A stretch of 25,610 nucleotides of DNA from CAZCZZ01 sp964503335 (GTDB lineage: Bacteria; Verrucomicrobiota; Kiritimatiellia; CAIVKH01), in the NCBI GenBank assembly GCA_964503335.1, contig CAZCZZ010000060.1, positions 1-25,610 of the forward strand, read 5' to 3'. The notes beneath the pieces are model-generated. The model was not told the DNA's origin and did no database searches. It saw only the letters and a list, made by a program, of their open reading frames with translations. Positions 8,733 through 16,763 of the stretch are shown here, one piece after another (positions within the stretch are counted from its first letter, which is position 1; every line of letters begins with the position of its first letter). The translations under genes and the position numbers were made by a program.

Positions 8733-9838
8733 CCCACGGAACCCGTATGAACTTCTTTACGCGTCGCCGGTACCGGAAGATTGTCAAACACGCGCTCCAC
8801 GAGGCGCATCACGCGCGTCACATGCGCGGCGATATTGCGACGCCCGAAGAACTGCAAGCCGTTATCGATGCGGAGCAGAAAGTTCAGGAGTCCTGGCGGG
8901 CCGGGAATGCAGATCTACTTGAGCAGGCGTTGGACGGTCTCGGCGAAAGGGTGGGGCGGGTCTATCCACCGAAGAATCACCCGAGGCTTCGCGAGCATGT
9001 GGAGATCCTGGCCGTGGCGTTGTCCGTCGCGATGGCCTTCCGCGCGTATTTTATTCAGCCGTTCAAGATTCCTACCGGCTCTATGCAGCCGACGCTTTAC
9101 GGCATCACGGTCGACCAGTCGGCGGAGAAGTCGATCTTTGACACGTTCCCCTTGAGCATTGGCCGTTTCCTCGTTTTCGGTGAACGGTACCAGGAATTCC
9201 GCTCCAAAGTGTCGGGCACCATTTCGAGACAGTATGAATTGCGTGACGACAAGGATGTCTATTTCATAGGTGGCGTGCCCCATGCGTTGCCGCACGGAAT
9301 GAAACTCCGCATCACGTCGCCGCGGGTGGAGAAGGGCCAGGTCATCGCGGCAGGTCGCGTGAAGCTCGGAGACCATATCTTCGTCAATAAGGTGAAGTAC
9401 AACTACTCACGACCTGAGCGTGGGAACATCTTCGTCTTCAGCACGGACTTCATCACGCATCCCCAGATCAAGCCTGACACGTTCTACATCAAGCGCCTTG
9501 CGGGACTGCCGGGGGAAACTGTGTCGATCGACCCACCATATCTTGTGGCTGACGGGAAGAGGATTGAGGAGCCATTCCCATTCTATCGCATGGTCAACGA
9601 CAGGGCCGGCGGGTATGTCGGCTATTACCTTCCGCAGTTCAATCCGGGCACTCCGGTCAAGCTGGCGACCCGTGAATCGACTCTAAAGCTAGCAGAGGAC
9701 GAGTATCTGCCGCTTGGCGACAACACGCGATCGAGCCTCGATGGTCGCTACTTCGGCGGCGTACGCGAGAGGTCCATCGTAGGGCCGGCGTTCATGGTCT
9801 ATTGGCCCTTCGGCCAACGTTGGGGACTCGTAGAATAG
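8729..9838 (+). CDS. lepB: Signal peptidase I, long form
   Basis: This membrane serine protease removes signal peptides from exported proteins. From the GTG at 8729 it has 369 residues; ATG 8747 (MNFFTRRRYRK) is the alternative start. About 90 charged, mostly helical residues precede one membrane segment (about residues 92-108). Directly after it is the nucleophile motif IPTGSMQPTL (Ser118). The general base is Lys255 in FYIKRLAGLPGETV, and the box E motif is LGDNTRSSLDGRYFGGV. Ser and Lys are 137 residues apart, against 55 in E. coli, so about 80 residues are inserted between them. Such long forms are familiar in Verrucomicrobiota-like genomes (recollection). It closes the plus-strand cluster. 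Confidence 0.93.
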   Translation: MTHGTRMNFFTRRRYRKIVKHALHEAHHARHMRGDIATPEELQAVIDAEQKVQESWRAGNADLLEQALDGLGERVGRVYPPKNHPRLREHVEILAVALSVAMAFRAYFIQPFKIPTGSMQPTLYGITVDQSAEKSIFDTFPLSIGRFLVFGERYQEFRSKVSGTISRQYELRDDKDVYFIGGVPHALPHGMKLRITSPRVEKGQVIAAGRVKLGDHIFVNKVKYNYSRPERGNIFVFSTDFITHPQIKPDTFYIKRLAGLPGETVSIDPPYLVADGKRIEEPFPFYRMVNDRAGGYVGYYLPQFNPGTPVKLATRESTLKLAEDEYLPLGDNTRSSLDGRYFGGVRERSIVGPAFMVYWPFGQRWGLVE

Positions 9839-10050
9839 CCAATGGAAATCCCGATAAATGCCCGATCATGAGCATAAGCAAGCAACGTCGCATAATATAT
9901 CTTATGTGGTTTCACAGGCTGCTGGGGGCGCTATTCGTGGGGTTGTATGGCCTGGAACAGCTGGAAGCTGCACTATGATAACCTTGCGGACAGCCTGATC
10001 ACCGCAGAGCCAAGGTGTCAGTGTGCGCGTGCTGGGTTCAAATCGGGAGC
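9839..10050. other. Convergent intergenic region between lepB and glgA
   Basis: This 212-bp stretch separates the 3' ends of lepB (+) and glgA (-). I see no convincing gene. It has an AT-rich patch with the small inverted repeat CATAA (9891-9895) / TTATG (9902-9906), and a 5-bp CAGCT/AGCTG stem in cagctggaagctg near 9959-9971. Neither has a following T tract on either strand, so no terminator can be called with confidence. Confidence 0.4.
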
Positions 10051-11496
10051 CTATTCCGTTGCGTCCTTGTACACCTCGCCGTACAGCCGTGCGGACTTGA
10101 GCCACGAGTTGTCCTCTGACATGCCGCGAAGCTGCAGTCGGTTCCACTCAGCTGGCTTCCCGAACAGCGTCAGAGCTCGTCGGAGAGACGACAGCAGATC
10201 CTTCGTCGTGTAATCCCGGAACGTGAAACCGTTACCCAGCGGACCGTGTACATCGACATCATGAATGGTGTCCGCCAGTCCCCCAACCTCGTGAACCAAA
10301 GGCACTGTCCCATAGCGGAGGGCATACAACTGGTTGAGACCGCAGGGTTCGGCCTTCGAGGGCATAAGCAGGATGTCCGCCCCTGCTATGATCTGGTGTC
10401 CCGCAGCTATGTCGAAGCCAACTTGAAGTCCGAAGGTTTCCGGCCAACGGACGCGCCAAGTCCCGGCCAGTCGCTCATACTTTTCATCGCCGCGTCCCAG
10501 AAGCACAAACACCAGATCGAGCCCGAGAATCTCCGATATGGACTGTTCGAGTAGATCGAGACCCTTTTGGTCTACGAGACGACTCACCATCGCCACGACC
10601 GGTGTCTTCGGAGATGCATCGAGGCCGAAACGGTCAAGAACGTCCCGCCTGCAGTCCTTCTTTCCAGCGAGTGATGCCGCGCTGAACGAATGCTTCAGAT
10701 GTGGGTCGGCCGAAGGATTCCAGACTTTGGTGTCGATGCCGTTAACGATGCCACGCAACTTCGGACTGGCTGCCGTGATGACGCCCTGGAGACCGTACCC
10801 CTGCTCTTCCGTCTGGATCTCACGGGTGTAGGTCTCGCTTACGGTTGTTACCCGGTCCGCGCAAGTAATGCCATTCTTGAGGCAGTTGATATTCCCGTAA
10901 AACTCCATGGTCTCCACACCGAAGCAGGAGAACGGAAGGTTCGTAACCGAGAACTCGCTTCCGGAGAACAAGCCCTGGTAAGCAAGATTGTGTATGGTGA
11001 AAACAAACTTCTCCAGGCGCTTTCGCCCAAGCCCGTTGATACCGTACGACAAGAAGAGCGGGAGCAGCCCCGCCTGCCAGTCGTTGCCGTGCACAATGTC
11101 AGGCTTCGACCCGGCGGCATCGATGAAAGCCACGACGGACTTCTGAAAGAAGACGAAACGCTCGAAGTTGTCGTCATAATCCCGGTCGGGAAGATTATAG
11201 AGATTCGACCGGTCGAAGAACTCGTCGCGGCGCACGAAGAAGGTCTCGAGTCCGTTCACCGTCGTCGACCAAATCTCCGCTTTGAACGAGCGGAAACCGA
11301 CGGGAATGTTGAATCGCAGCCCCGTATCGCGCAGATCAAAACCTCCTTCGAGCACCTGTCGATACATGGGCATGATGGAACGCACCAGATGACCGCTGTG
11401 AAGAAGTGCCAGAGGGAGTGAGCCCGCGACGTCTGCGAGACCACCCGTTGAGGCATAGGGGGAAATTTCGCTCGCCACGTAAAGAATGTTGCTCAT
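10051..11496 (-). CDS. glgA: Glycogen/starch synthase (GT5 family)
   Basis: GlgA extends alpha-1,4-glucan chains with ADP-glucose (or UDP-glucose) in glycogen synthesis. The chosen start gives MSNILYVASEISPYASTGGLADVAGSLP, matching the family N-terminus; a TTG 33 bases upstream is less likely. An AAGGAGG sequence lies immediately before the ATG, closer than the usual Shine-Dalgarno spacing. The C-terminal donor-binding region is clear: VSRLVDQKGLDLL and MPSKAEPCGLNQLYALRYGTVPLVHEVGGLADT. The length of 481 residues is normal. The classic KTGGL motif reads STGGL here (Ser16), losing the Lys that contacts the nucleotide-sugar in E. coli GlgA. It is divergent from rnr; no other glg gene is in the window. 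Confidence 0.94.
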   Translation of the reverse strand: MSNILYVASEISPYASTGGLADVAGSLPLALLHSGHLVRSIMPMYRQVLEGGFDLRDTGLRFNIPVGFRSFKAEIWSTTVNGLETFFVRRDEFFDRSNLYNLPDRDYDDNFERFVFFQKSVVAFIDAAGSKPDIVHGNDWQAGLLPLFLSYGINGLGRKRLEKFVFTIHNLAYQGLFSGSEFSVTNLPFSCFGVETMEFYGNINCLKNGITCADRVTTVSETYTREIQTEEQGYGLQGVITAASPKLRGIVNGIDTKVWNPSADPHLKHSFSAASLAGKKDCRRDVLDRFGLDASPKTPVVAMVSRLVDQKGLDLLEQSISEILGLDLVFVLLGRGDEKYERLAGTWRVRWPETFGLQVGFDIAAGHQIIAGADILLMPSKAEPCGLNQLYALRYGTVPLVHEVGGLADTIHDVDVHGPLGNGFTFRDYTTKDLLSSLRRALTLFGKPAEWNRLQLRGMSEDNSWLKSARLYGEVYKDATE

Positions 11497-11570
11497 TCCT
11501 CCTTGAGAATACCCGAGTGTGCCGGGCAATCAACTGGCTATATTCCGGCTATCCGTGTAAACAGCATCAC
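11497..11570. promoter_or_regulatory. Divergent glgA/rnr intergenic region
   Basis: This 74-bp region must hold the start signals for both glgA (-) and rnr (+). A TATATT (11539-11544) could serve as a -10 box for rnr, but there is no convincing -35 box at the usual spacing. The promoter positions are not resolved. Confidence 0.3.
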
Positions 11571-13796
11571 ATGCCTCGATTTGACGGATATGAAAAGAGC
11601 CTCCAGGAGCGACTGCTGGCCCTCCTCGCTTCGCCTGGATACCAGCCGCTCAAACAACACGAATTGGTGGGCGCGCTTCACGTCAAGGGATCGGACAGAT
11701 CCGAATTCAGAAACCTCCTGAGGAAACTCGAGCGCGAGGGCCGTATATCCTGCCTCCGGAAGAACCGCTGGGGTCTTCCCGACAACAAGCGCGAGGTGTT
11801 GGGCCGAATAAGCGTTCATCCTTCCGGGTTCGGTTTCGTTACCCCCGACGAAGGCGGTGGTCCCGATATCTACATCGGCCATGACGACATGGGCACTGCG
11901 CTGCATGGCGACAAGGTCATGATCTCCGTATCGCGCTCCAGGAATCAGGAGCGCTTCCCGGCACGAGGTCGCGCACCGGGTAAGTCCGAAGAGCGACTTT
12001 CGGGCAAGGTGACTCGCGTGGTGAGCCGAAGGACGACACGCGTGGCCGGCATTCTGAGGAAGCTGCGCTCGCTCTGGTACGTGATACCCGACGATCCTCG
12101 CATTGGACGCGACATACGCGTCAATGAATTCGGGCCGCTGGTCAAGACGCCGCAGGACTTGAGGAAGGTCGTGGTCCAACTCGACGAATGGGAAGATGCC
12201 TCCACGTATCTATCAGGCACGGTTGTGGAAGACCTCGGCGATCCGCAGGCAGCTGGAGTCGACGTCTTGAGCATTCTCCGAGGCCATGGCCTGTATGAAG
12301 CCTTCGACGACAAGGTCGTCGACGAGGCCACGGCTACTCCGACCCATGTATCCGAGAAAGATCTGAAGAATCGCGTAGACCTTCGACAGGCCGTGATCTT
12401 CACCATCGATCCCGAGGACGCAAAAGATTTCGATGACGCCGTCTCCATGGTCAAACGCGACGACGGCAATTGGGACGTCGGCGTGCACATCGCGGATGTC
12501 TCGCACTTTGTTCCCATCAAGTCCAAGGTGGATGACGAGGCCTACATTCGCGGAAACAGCGTGTACATGGTCGATCGCTTCATACCCATGCTGCCCAAGT
12601 ACCTGACTGCTGAGGTTTGCAGCCTGCGGTCGAACGTCGATCGCCTGGCCCACAGCGTGGATCTCGTCGTCAGCCCGCGCGGCAATGTCGAGTCCTTCAA
12701 GACCTACCCATCTGTCATACACTCCGTCGCGCGCCTCACGTATGACCAGGTTCAGTTGCATTTCGACGGCCAGACCAATCACGGCATCCCCCCCGCCCTT
12801 CTCCCGACTCTGAACGACATGCGCCACCTGGCCGAGACTCTGCGCAAGAACCGCATGAAGCGCGGCGCGATCGATCTCTCGATGCCGGAAGTGAAATGCG
12901 AGCTGGACTCCGACGGCCGCGCGCTCGGCTTTCACAAGCGCGGGGCCAAAGAGGCCTACCACCTGATCGAGGAGTTCATGCTGCTGGCCAATGTGGCCGT
13001 CGCGGAGATCATGTCCGACAAGCAGGTTCCAGCCATGTACCGCATCCACGAGGCGCCTTCCGACGAACAGTGGGAGCAAATGGCGGTCGACCTCCAGAAC
13101 CTCGGACTGCGCGTCACACCCGGGGATCGCGCTGGAATCAACCGCGTAGCCAAGGAAATCGCCGGCACCGCGTTCGAGTACTCCGGCAATTTGGCCATCC
13201 TGAAGAATCTCAAGCGAGCGCTCTACTCGCCGGAACTGGTGGAACACTTCGGCCTGGCCTTTGACAGGTACACCCATTTCACATCGCCGATCCGCCGCTA
13301 CCCCGACCTTGTCGTCCACCGGATACTCAAAGCTATCGAGCAACGGGCGCACCCGCCCTACTCGTTCGAGGCTGTGGAGCGAATCGCGCGACACTGCTGC
13401 GACACGGAGAAGAATGCGTCCGAGGCGGAGGACGAAAGCCTTGCCGTCAAGCGGATCGAGTTCTACGCGGCGAGACTTGCGGCGAAGGATGTGGGTCCTT
13501 TTGACGGGCTGATCGTGTCGATCAATCCGAAGGGACTGATCGTCGAACTCTCCGACAGCCTCCAGCGCGGCATGGTGGCTTTTGCGAACTTGATGGATGA
13601 CCACTACATTGCCGATGTGCAGCGCGGTCGTGCCCGCGGCCGCCGTAGCCAGCGCGAGTTCCGTATCGGCCAGGCGCTCAAGGTTGAGCTGACGAAGGTG
13701 GATACGTACAGGAAGCTGATCGATTTCAGGCCGGCGAAGGAAGAGCTGAGCAAGCCCGTGAGCAGTCCCAAGAGCAAGCGTCAGCGCACGAGGTAG
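11571..13796 (+). CDS. rnr: Ribonuclease R (RNB-family 3'-5' exoribonuclease)
   Basis: RNase R is a processive 3'-5' exoribonuclease that degrades structured RNA, acting in mRNA decay, rRNA quality control and trans-translation. From ATG 11571 (MPRFDGYEKSLQERLL) it has 741 residues. The domain order is an N-terminal winged-helix-like region, then cold-shock OB domains (GRISVHPSGFGFVTPDEGG near residue 80), then the RNB catalytic domain with the metal-binding acids in FTIDPEDAKDFDDAVS, HFTSPIRRYPDLVVHR, and a C-terminal S1 domain (GLIVSINPKGLIVEL) with a basic tail. Its last 16 bases overlap the 3' end of the opposing gspC-like gene. Confidence 0.96.
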   Translation: MPRFDGYEKSLQERLLALLASPGYQPLKQHELVGALHVKGSDRSEFRNLLRKLEREGRISCLRKNRWGLPDNKREVLGRISVHPSGFGFVTPDEGGGPDIYIGHDDMGTALHGDKVMISVSRSRNQERFPARGRAPGKSEERLSGKVTRVVSRRTTRVAGILRKLRSLWYVIPDDPRIGRDIRVNEFGPLVKTPQDLRKVVVQLDEWEDASTYLSGTVVEDLGDPQAAGVDVLSILRGHGLYEAFDDKVVDEATATPTHVSEKDLKNRVDLRQAVIFTIDPEDAKDFDDAVSMVKRDDGNWDVGVHIADVSHFVPIKSKVDDEAYIRGNSVYMVDRFIPMLPKYLTAEVCSLRSNVDRLAHSVDLVVSPRGNVESFKTYPSVIHSVARLTYDQVQLHFDGQTNHGIPPALLPTLNDMRHLAETLRKNRMKRGAIDLSMPEVKCELDSDGRALGFHKRGAKEAYHLIEEFMLLANVAVAEIMSDKQVPAMYRIHEAPSDEQWEQMAVDLQNLGLRVTPGDRAGINRVAKEIAGTAFEYSGNLAILKNLKRALYSPELVEHFGLAFDRYTHFTSPIRRYPDLVVHRILKAIEQRAHPPYSFEAVERIARHCCDTEKNASEAEDESLAVKRIEFYAARLAAKDVGPFDGLIVSINPKGLIVELSDSLQRGMVAFANLMDDHYIADVQRGRARGRRSQREFRIGQALKVELTKVDTYRKLIDFRPAKEELSKPVSSPKSKRQRTR

Positions 13797-14686
13797 ATCA
13801 GCTTCTCGGGTTTACCCTGTCGCTCGATATCGATGACAATGGCGTTTGCCCTGTTTTTCACGAACTCGCCGATGAAATACTCAGCCCTCTTCTGGCTGGT
13901 CATGTTCATCGAGTTGACCTTGCGGACGACATCGCCCGGCTGCATGCCGACCGCTTTGAAGAAGTCCTCTTCGCCTTCCGGGTCGAGGTAGTAGCCCTTG
14001 ATCTTGTTGTCCTGGTAGTCGGGCTTCATCGACACGAACAAAGCCGCGATGCGTTCGGGATCCTCCAGGATTTCCTCGTAATACTTCATCACCGACTCGC
14101 GGCTCATCACCCAGCGGTTCTCGGCGATGCGTTTACCGAAGCGACTTGTTTCGAGCGCGGGCTCATCTTCCATCGATGAACCGGAGGTCGCGCTGCCAGC
14201 GTCGCTTCTGCCCGATGAAGCCACGCCGCCCGAAAAGCTCAGCCAGAGGTCAACTTCCTCTGTGCCCGACCTGAGGATGACATGGTCCTGGTGAATCCGA
14301 ACGACGTCGACCTCATCTACTTTGTCCCCCTCCCCCACGAGAACCTGCTGGCTTTTCCCTACATCATCGAGGATGGCGCGTCGGTTCCCCTCACCATCTC
14401 CGCCTTCCGCTGAGACGAAGAACGTGCCGGCAAGGCGGAACCGCTTCAGCAAGGGGTGACCATCCCGGGATTCGGCCGTTCCCGGCCTGCCCGCAAAGAC
14501 CCGCCATAGATCTGCGGCGACGGGTTGAGGCTTGGCGGGATCGACTACGGCTCCAGAAGCCGGTGTGACCGACCCAGCCTGAAAAGAATCACGAACCCGC
14601 CATGCGCGAAATCCCAATGCGATCAGGATCCCGATGGACAGGACGATTCCCGCTTTCACAACGATCAAAGGTGGCGAACGAAGCAT
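13781..14686 (-). CDS. gspC: Type II secretion system protein C-like (GspC) with HR and PDZ-like domains
   Basis: GspC links the inner-membrane platform of the type II secretion system to the secretin GspD. The 301-residue protein starts at ATG 14686 (MLRSPPLIVVKAG); a TTG just upstream adds only one residue. A single membrane segment lies at about residues 9-26. It is followed by a Pro-rich linker, an HR-like beta domain (FRLAGTFFVS ... QQVLVGEGDKVDEVDVV ... VILRSGTEEVDLWL) and a C-terminal PDZ-like domain (IKGYYLDPEGEEDFFKAVGM, then QPGDVVRKVNSMNM). This architecture is that of GspC/PulC. No gspD or other gsp gene is nearby, so it is an orphan here. The start is only 14 bp after the 3' end of rnpB, so it may be read from the same transcript. 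Confidence 0.8.
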   Translation of the reverse strand: MLRSPPLIVVKAGIVLSIGILIALGFRAWRVRDSFQAGSVTPASGAVVDPAKPQPVAADLWRVFAGRPGTAESRDGHPLLKRFRLAGTFFVSAEGGDGEGNRRAILDDVGKSQQVLVGEGDKVDEVDVVRIHQDHVILRSGTEEVDLWLSFSGGVASSGRSDAGSATSGSSMEDEPALETSRFGKRIAENRWVMSRESVMKYYEEILEDPERIAALFVSMKPDYQDNKIKGYYLDPEGEEDFFKAVGMQPGDVVRKVNSMNMTSQKRAEYFIGEFVKNRANAIVIDIERQGKPEKLIYLVR

Positions 14687-14700
14687 CAACTGATATCCAC

Positions 14701-15102
14701 GGACCGGACGGGGCGTAAGCCGGATTCTGTCATCGCTTTCGCGTTGCAGTCATTTATCTGGTCCCTTGCGGGACTATGCGATCAACCCGGAGCTTATTCG
14801 CTTGCGCGATATGGGACGGGCAGCCCCTCGCTCCCTATTTGATCTTGCTCCAAGTGGGGTTTGCCTTGCATCCCCGCTTGCGCGAGGACCGGTGGTCTCT
14901 TACACCGCCTTTTCACCCTTATCCCGGTTCCGCCTTGCGGCGTCATCGGGACGGTTTGTTTCTGTGGCACTATCCGTCACGCCGGTTTGCCCGACGCGCC
15001 TCCAGCACTCGCCTTTCGGCTTGGCTGAAGCACTTTGCCCTGTGGAGTCCGGACTTTCCTCTCCTCCGCGAACGAAAGAGCGACCGCAACCCCATCCAGT
15101 CC
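14701..15102 (-). ncRNA. rnpB: RNase P RNA, bacterial class A
   Basis: This is the catalytic RNA that trims tRNA 5' leaders. On the minus strand the conserved 5' core GAGGAAAGTCCGGACTCC lies at about 15044-15062. AGGGTGAAAAGGC follows at about 14909-14922, then GAGCAAGATCAAATAGGGAG at about 14831-14850, and the 3' signature AGAATCCGGCTTA at 14716-14728. The ends were set from helix P1: bases 15090-15102 (GGACTGGATGGGG on the RNA) pair fully, with G-U pairs, with 14701-14713 (CCCCGTCCGGTCC). Length is about 402 nt. It lies 23 bp after the zinc-ribbon ORF and 14 bp before the gspC-like start, on the same strand. No separate terminator is visible. Confidence 0.96.
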
Positions 15103-15125
15103 AACGTCAAAGGTACCCTGCGAAC

Positions 15126-15860
15126 TCAGGGATTCCAGTACAAAACACGGCCGCAGAAGCTGCAACACACCATGTTGGCATTCCGCTTCACATCCTGGAC
15201 GACCTGGGGCGGCAGCTTCATATGGCATCCGCCACAGGAACCACCCTTTTCGACAGGAACCAGGGCAAAATCGCCTGTGTGCTTGAAGGTGCGTTCGTAG
15301 CGGGACAGCCAATCGGGCGGGATCTCCGTCACAAGGGAGCTGCGCTCGGCCTTCAGCTGATTTAACTCGGCCTGGATTGACGCCAATCGCTCATCAAGGG
15401 CGGCGAAATCGGTGTGAACAGAGCCTTCTTCGCGCTTGAGGATTGTGTCGACTTCCTGAAGCCGGACTTTGACGGCTTCCGCTTCTTCCATCAGGGCGAT
15501 CTCGCTGTCTTCCAGCGCGGAAATCTGGCGCTGAATCGCTCCGATTTCACGTTCGATGGCCTTGTATTCCTCGTTCGTCTTGATCAGGTTCTGCTGCTCG
15601 CGCAGCTTGAGGATTTTCGTCTTAAGTCCTTCAATATCAACGTCAACCTGCTTCGCGGAGGACTGCTTCTTCTTAAATTCGTCCTGGCACTGCTGGACAT
15701 TCTCGCGGTGACTGTTCAACCGGGTGTCGATCAGCTTCTTTCGGGCCGGAATATCCTCCACCTCGCGCGAAAGCTGCTTGATCTTGCGATCGCGGTCCTG
15801 CAGCACCAACAGCCTCTCGATTGAACTCTGCACACCGGCCTCCTTCGCATCTACATTCAT
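15126..15860 (-). CDS. Coiled-coil protein with C-terminal C4 zinc ribbon (COG1579/CT398 type)
   Basis: The 244-residue protein is a long charged coiled-coil hairpin (about residues 10-180), rich in Glu, Lys, Gln and Leu. It ends in a zinc ribbon with GGSCGGCHMKLPPQ (Cys209, Cys212) and CCSFCGRVLYW (Cys233, Cys236). This is the layout of the DUF164/COG1579 family, whose chlamydial member CT398 is reported to contact sigma54 and secretion/flagellar parts. The precise role here is unknown. The ATG at 15860 has no strong Shine-Dalgarno. It is the first gene of the minus-strand run with rnpB and the gspC-like gene, and is divergent from the DUF1475 operon. Confidence 0.87.
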   Translation of the reverse strand: MNVDAKEAGVQSSIERLLVLQDRDRKIKQLSREVEDIPARKKLIDTRLNSHRENVQQCQDEFKKKQSSAKQVDVDIEGLKTKILKLREQQNLIKTNEEYKAIEREIGAIQRQISALEDSEIALMEEAEAVKVRLQEVDTILKREEGSVHTDFAALDERLASIQAELNQLKAERSSLVTEIPPDWLSRYERTFKHTGDFALVPVEKGGSCGGCHMKLPPQVVQDVKRNANMVCCSFCGRVLYWNP

Positions 15861-15870
15861 ATTGCGCCAG

Positions 15871-15897
15871 ACTAAAGCGGGTGGGCATGGAAGTCAA
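15871..15897 (-). promoter_or_regulatory. Possible promoter for the zinc-ribbon/rnpB/gspC run
   Basis: In the 88-bp divergent spacer (15861-15948) the minus strand reads TTGACT (15892-15897) and, 15 bases on, TTTAGT (15871-15876). These resemble -35 and -10 boxes, but with short spacing. It would leave an almost leaderless mRNA for the ATG at 15860. Weak evidence. Confidence 0.28.
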
Positions 15898-15948
15898 CCA
15901 ACGGACCTGTTCGCTGTAAGTCCGTCGCATGAAACGCGAAGACCCAGC

Positions 15949-16284
15949 ATGAAGAATCTGCTTATCGCCCTCTTTGCCCTCATTCTGGCGTGCATGCTGT
16001 TCGTCACCATCGGCGCCAGCTTGAACCAATCCATCGTCGATGCCGGACGCCATCTATGGCCAGATGCGTGGTTCCGGGCCACGCTGGCCGACGCGTACTT
16101 TGGATTCGTGACGTTCTTCCTCTGGGTGGCCTACAAACAGACGTCCGTCTCGTCAAAGCTCCTCTGGTTTGTTCTGATCATGCTCTTGGGAAACATCGCC
16201 ATGTCGATCTACATGCTCCGCGAACTGCTTCGCCTCAAGACCGGCGACACCTTCGCCACGCTTCTCACCCGGCGGAACGGATGA
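15949..16284 (+). CDS. DUF1475-type small membrane protein
   Basis: This 111-residue hydrophobic protein has three predicted membrane segments (about residues 3-23, 44-62 and 68-88). The pattern I associate with DUF1475 is ASLNQSIVDAG, then ATLADAYFGFVTFFLWVAYK and WFVLIMLLGNIAMSIYMLREL. Function is unknown. The start at ATG 15949 (MKNLLIALFALIL) is chosen because upstream residues in this frame are antisense to the opposing gene. It is the first of four plus-strand genes and overlaps the next start (ATGA). Confidence 0.8.
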   Translation: MKNLLIALFALILACMLFVTIGASLNQSIVDAGRHLWPDAWFRATLADAYFGFVTFFLWVAYKQTSVSSKLLWFVLIMLLGNIAMSIYMLRELLRLKTGDTFATLLTRRNG

Positions 16285-16763
16285 ACGAGCCCGGCTTTTT
16301 CCATCGCAAGATCGTCACCCCGATCAAGGCCCTGCTCCTTATGGGAGTAACCCCGACGAAGATCTCGCTCAGCCTCGCCATCGGAATCGTGCTCGGCGCG
16401 TTCCCGGTTCTGGGGACGACCACCATCCTTTGCACCGTCGTCGCGCTCGTCTCCCGGCTGAACCTTCCCGCCATGCAAATCGCCAACTGGCTGAGCTATC
16501 CCCTGCAGGTCCTCATGCTCATCCCCTTTTACCGCATGGGCGAATGGCTATTCCAGGTTCCGCCCATCAACCTCGCCATCGCTGACCTGATAGAAATGTT
16601 CCAGCGCGATTTCAAGGGATCGATCGCAGCCCTTTGGGATACCACCCTGCACGGCATCGTCGCGTGGTCCCTCGTTGCTCCCCTCGCGGGTCTTGTTTTC
16701 TACTACTCATTCCTACCGCTGATCCGTCGCTTTCCCGCGATGAGCAAGGATGCCGCACAATGA
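16281..16763 (+). CDS. DUF2062-domain membrane protein
   Basis: The 160-residue protein begins at an ATG overlapping the DUF1475 stop. After MNEPGFFHRKIVTPIKALL comes the DUF2062 core: GVTPTKISLSLAIGIVLGAF, then FPVLGTTTILCTVVALVSRL and QIANWLSYPLQVLMLIPFYR. A C-terminal membrane segment is near residues 123-147. Members of this family are often found next to glycosyltransferase or lipid genes; the biochemical role is unknown. Its stop overlaps the next ATG (ATGA). Confidence 0.85.
   Translation: MNEPGFFHRKIVTPIKALLLMGVTPTKISLSLAIGIVLGAFPVLGTTTILCTVVALVSRLNLPAMQIANWLSYPLQVLMLIPFYRMGEWLFQVPPINLAIADLIEMFQRDFKGSIAALWDTTLHGIVAWSLVAPLAGLVFYYSFLPLIRRFPAMSKDAAQ

Noticed and set aside
9999..10009. 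TCACCGCAGAG matching the start of the 18674 inverted repeat
   Set aside because: Only 11 bases match, with no second arm; likely chance or an unrecognisable relic.
10029..10050. GGGTTCAAATC resembling a tRNA T-loop
   Set aside because: The flanking bases do not form a 5-bp T stem and no acceptor, D or anticodon arms can be drawn around it.
10690..11421. Plus-strand ORF (243 codons) within glgA
   Set aside because: It is the reverse of conserved GlgA sequence; no family resemblance.
12213..13604. Long minus-strand ORF (463 codons) inside rnr
   Set aside because: It is antisense to the conserved RNB and S1 domains of rnr and its translation has no recognisable motifs; a GC-rich shadow frame.
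15724..15948. In-frame upstream extension of the DUF1475 gene
   Set aside because: The extra residues are antisense to the zinc-ribbon coiled coil and the protein's hydrophobic N-terminus begins naturally at the ATG at 15949.
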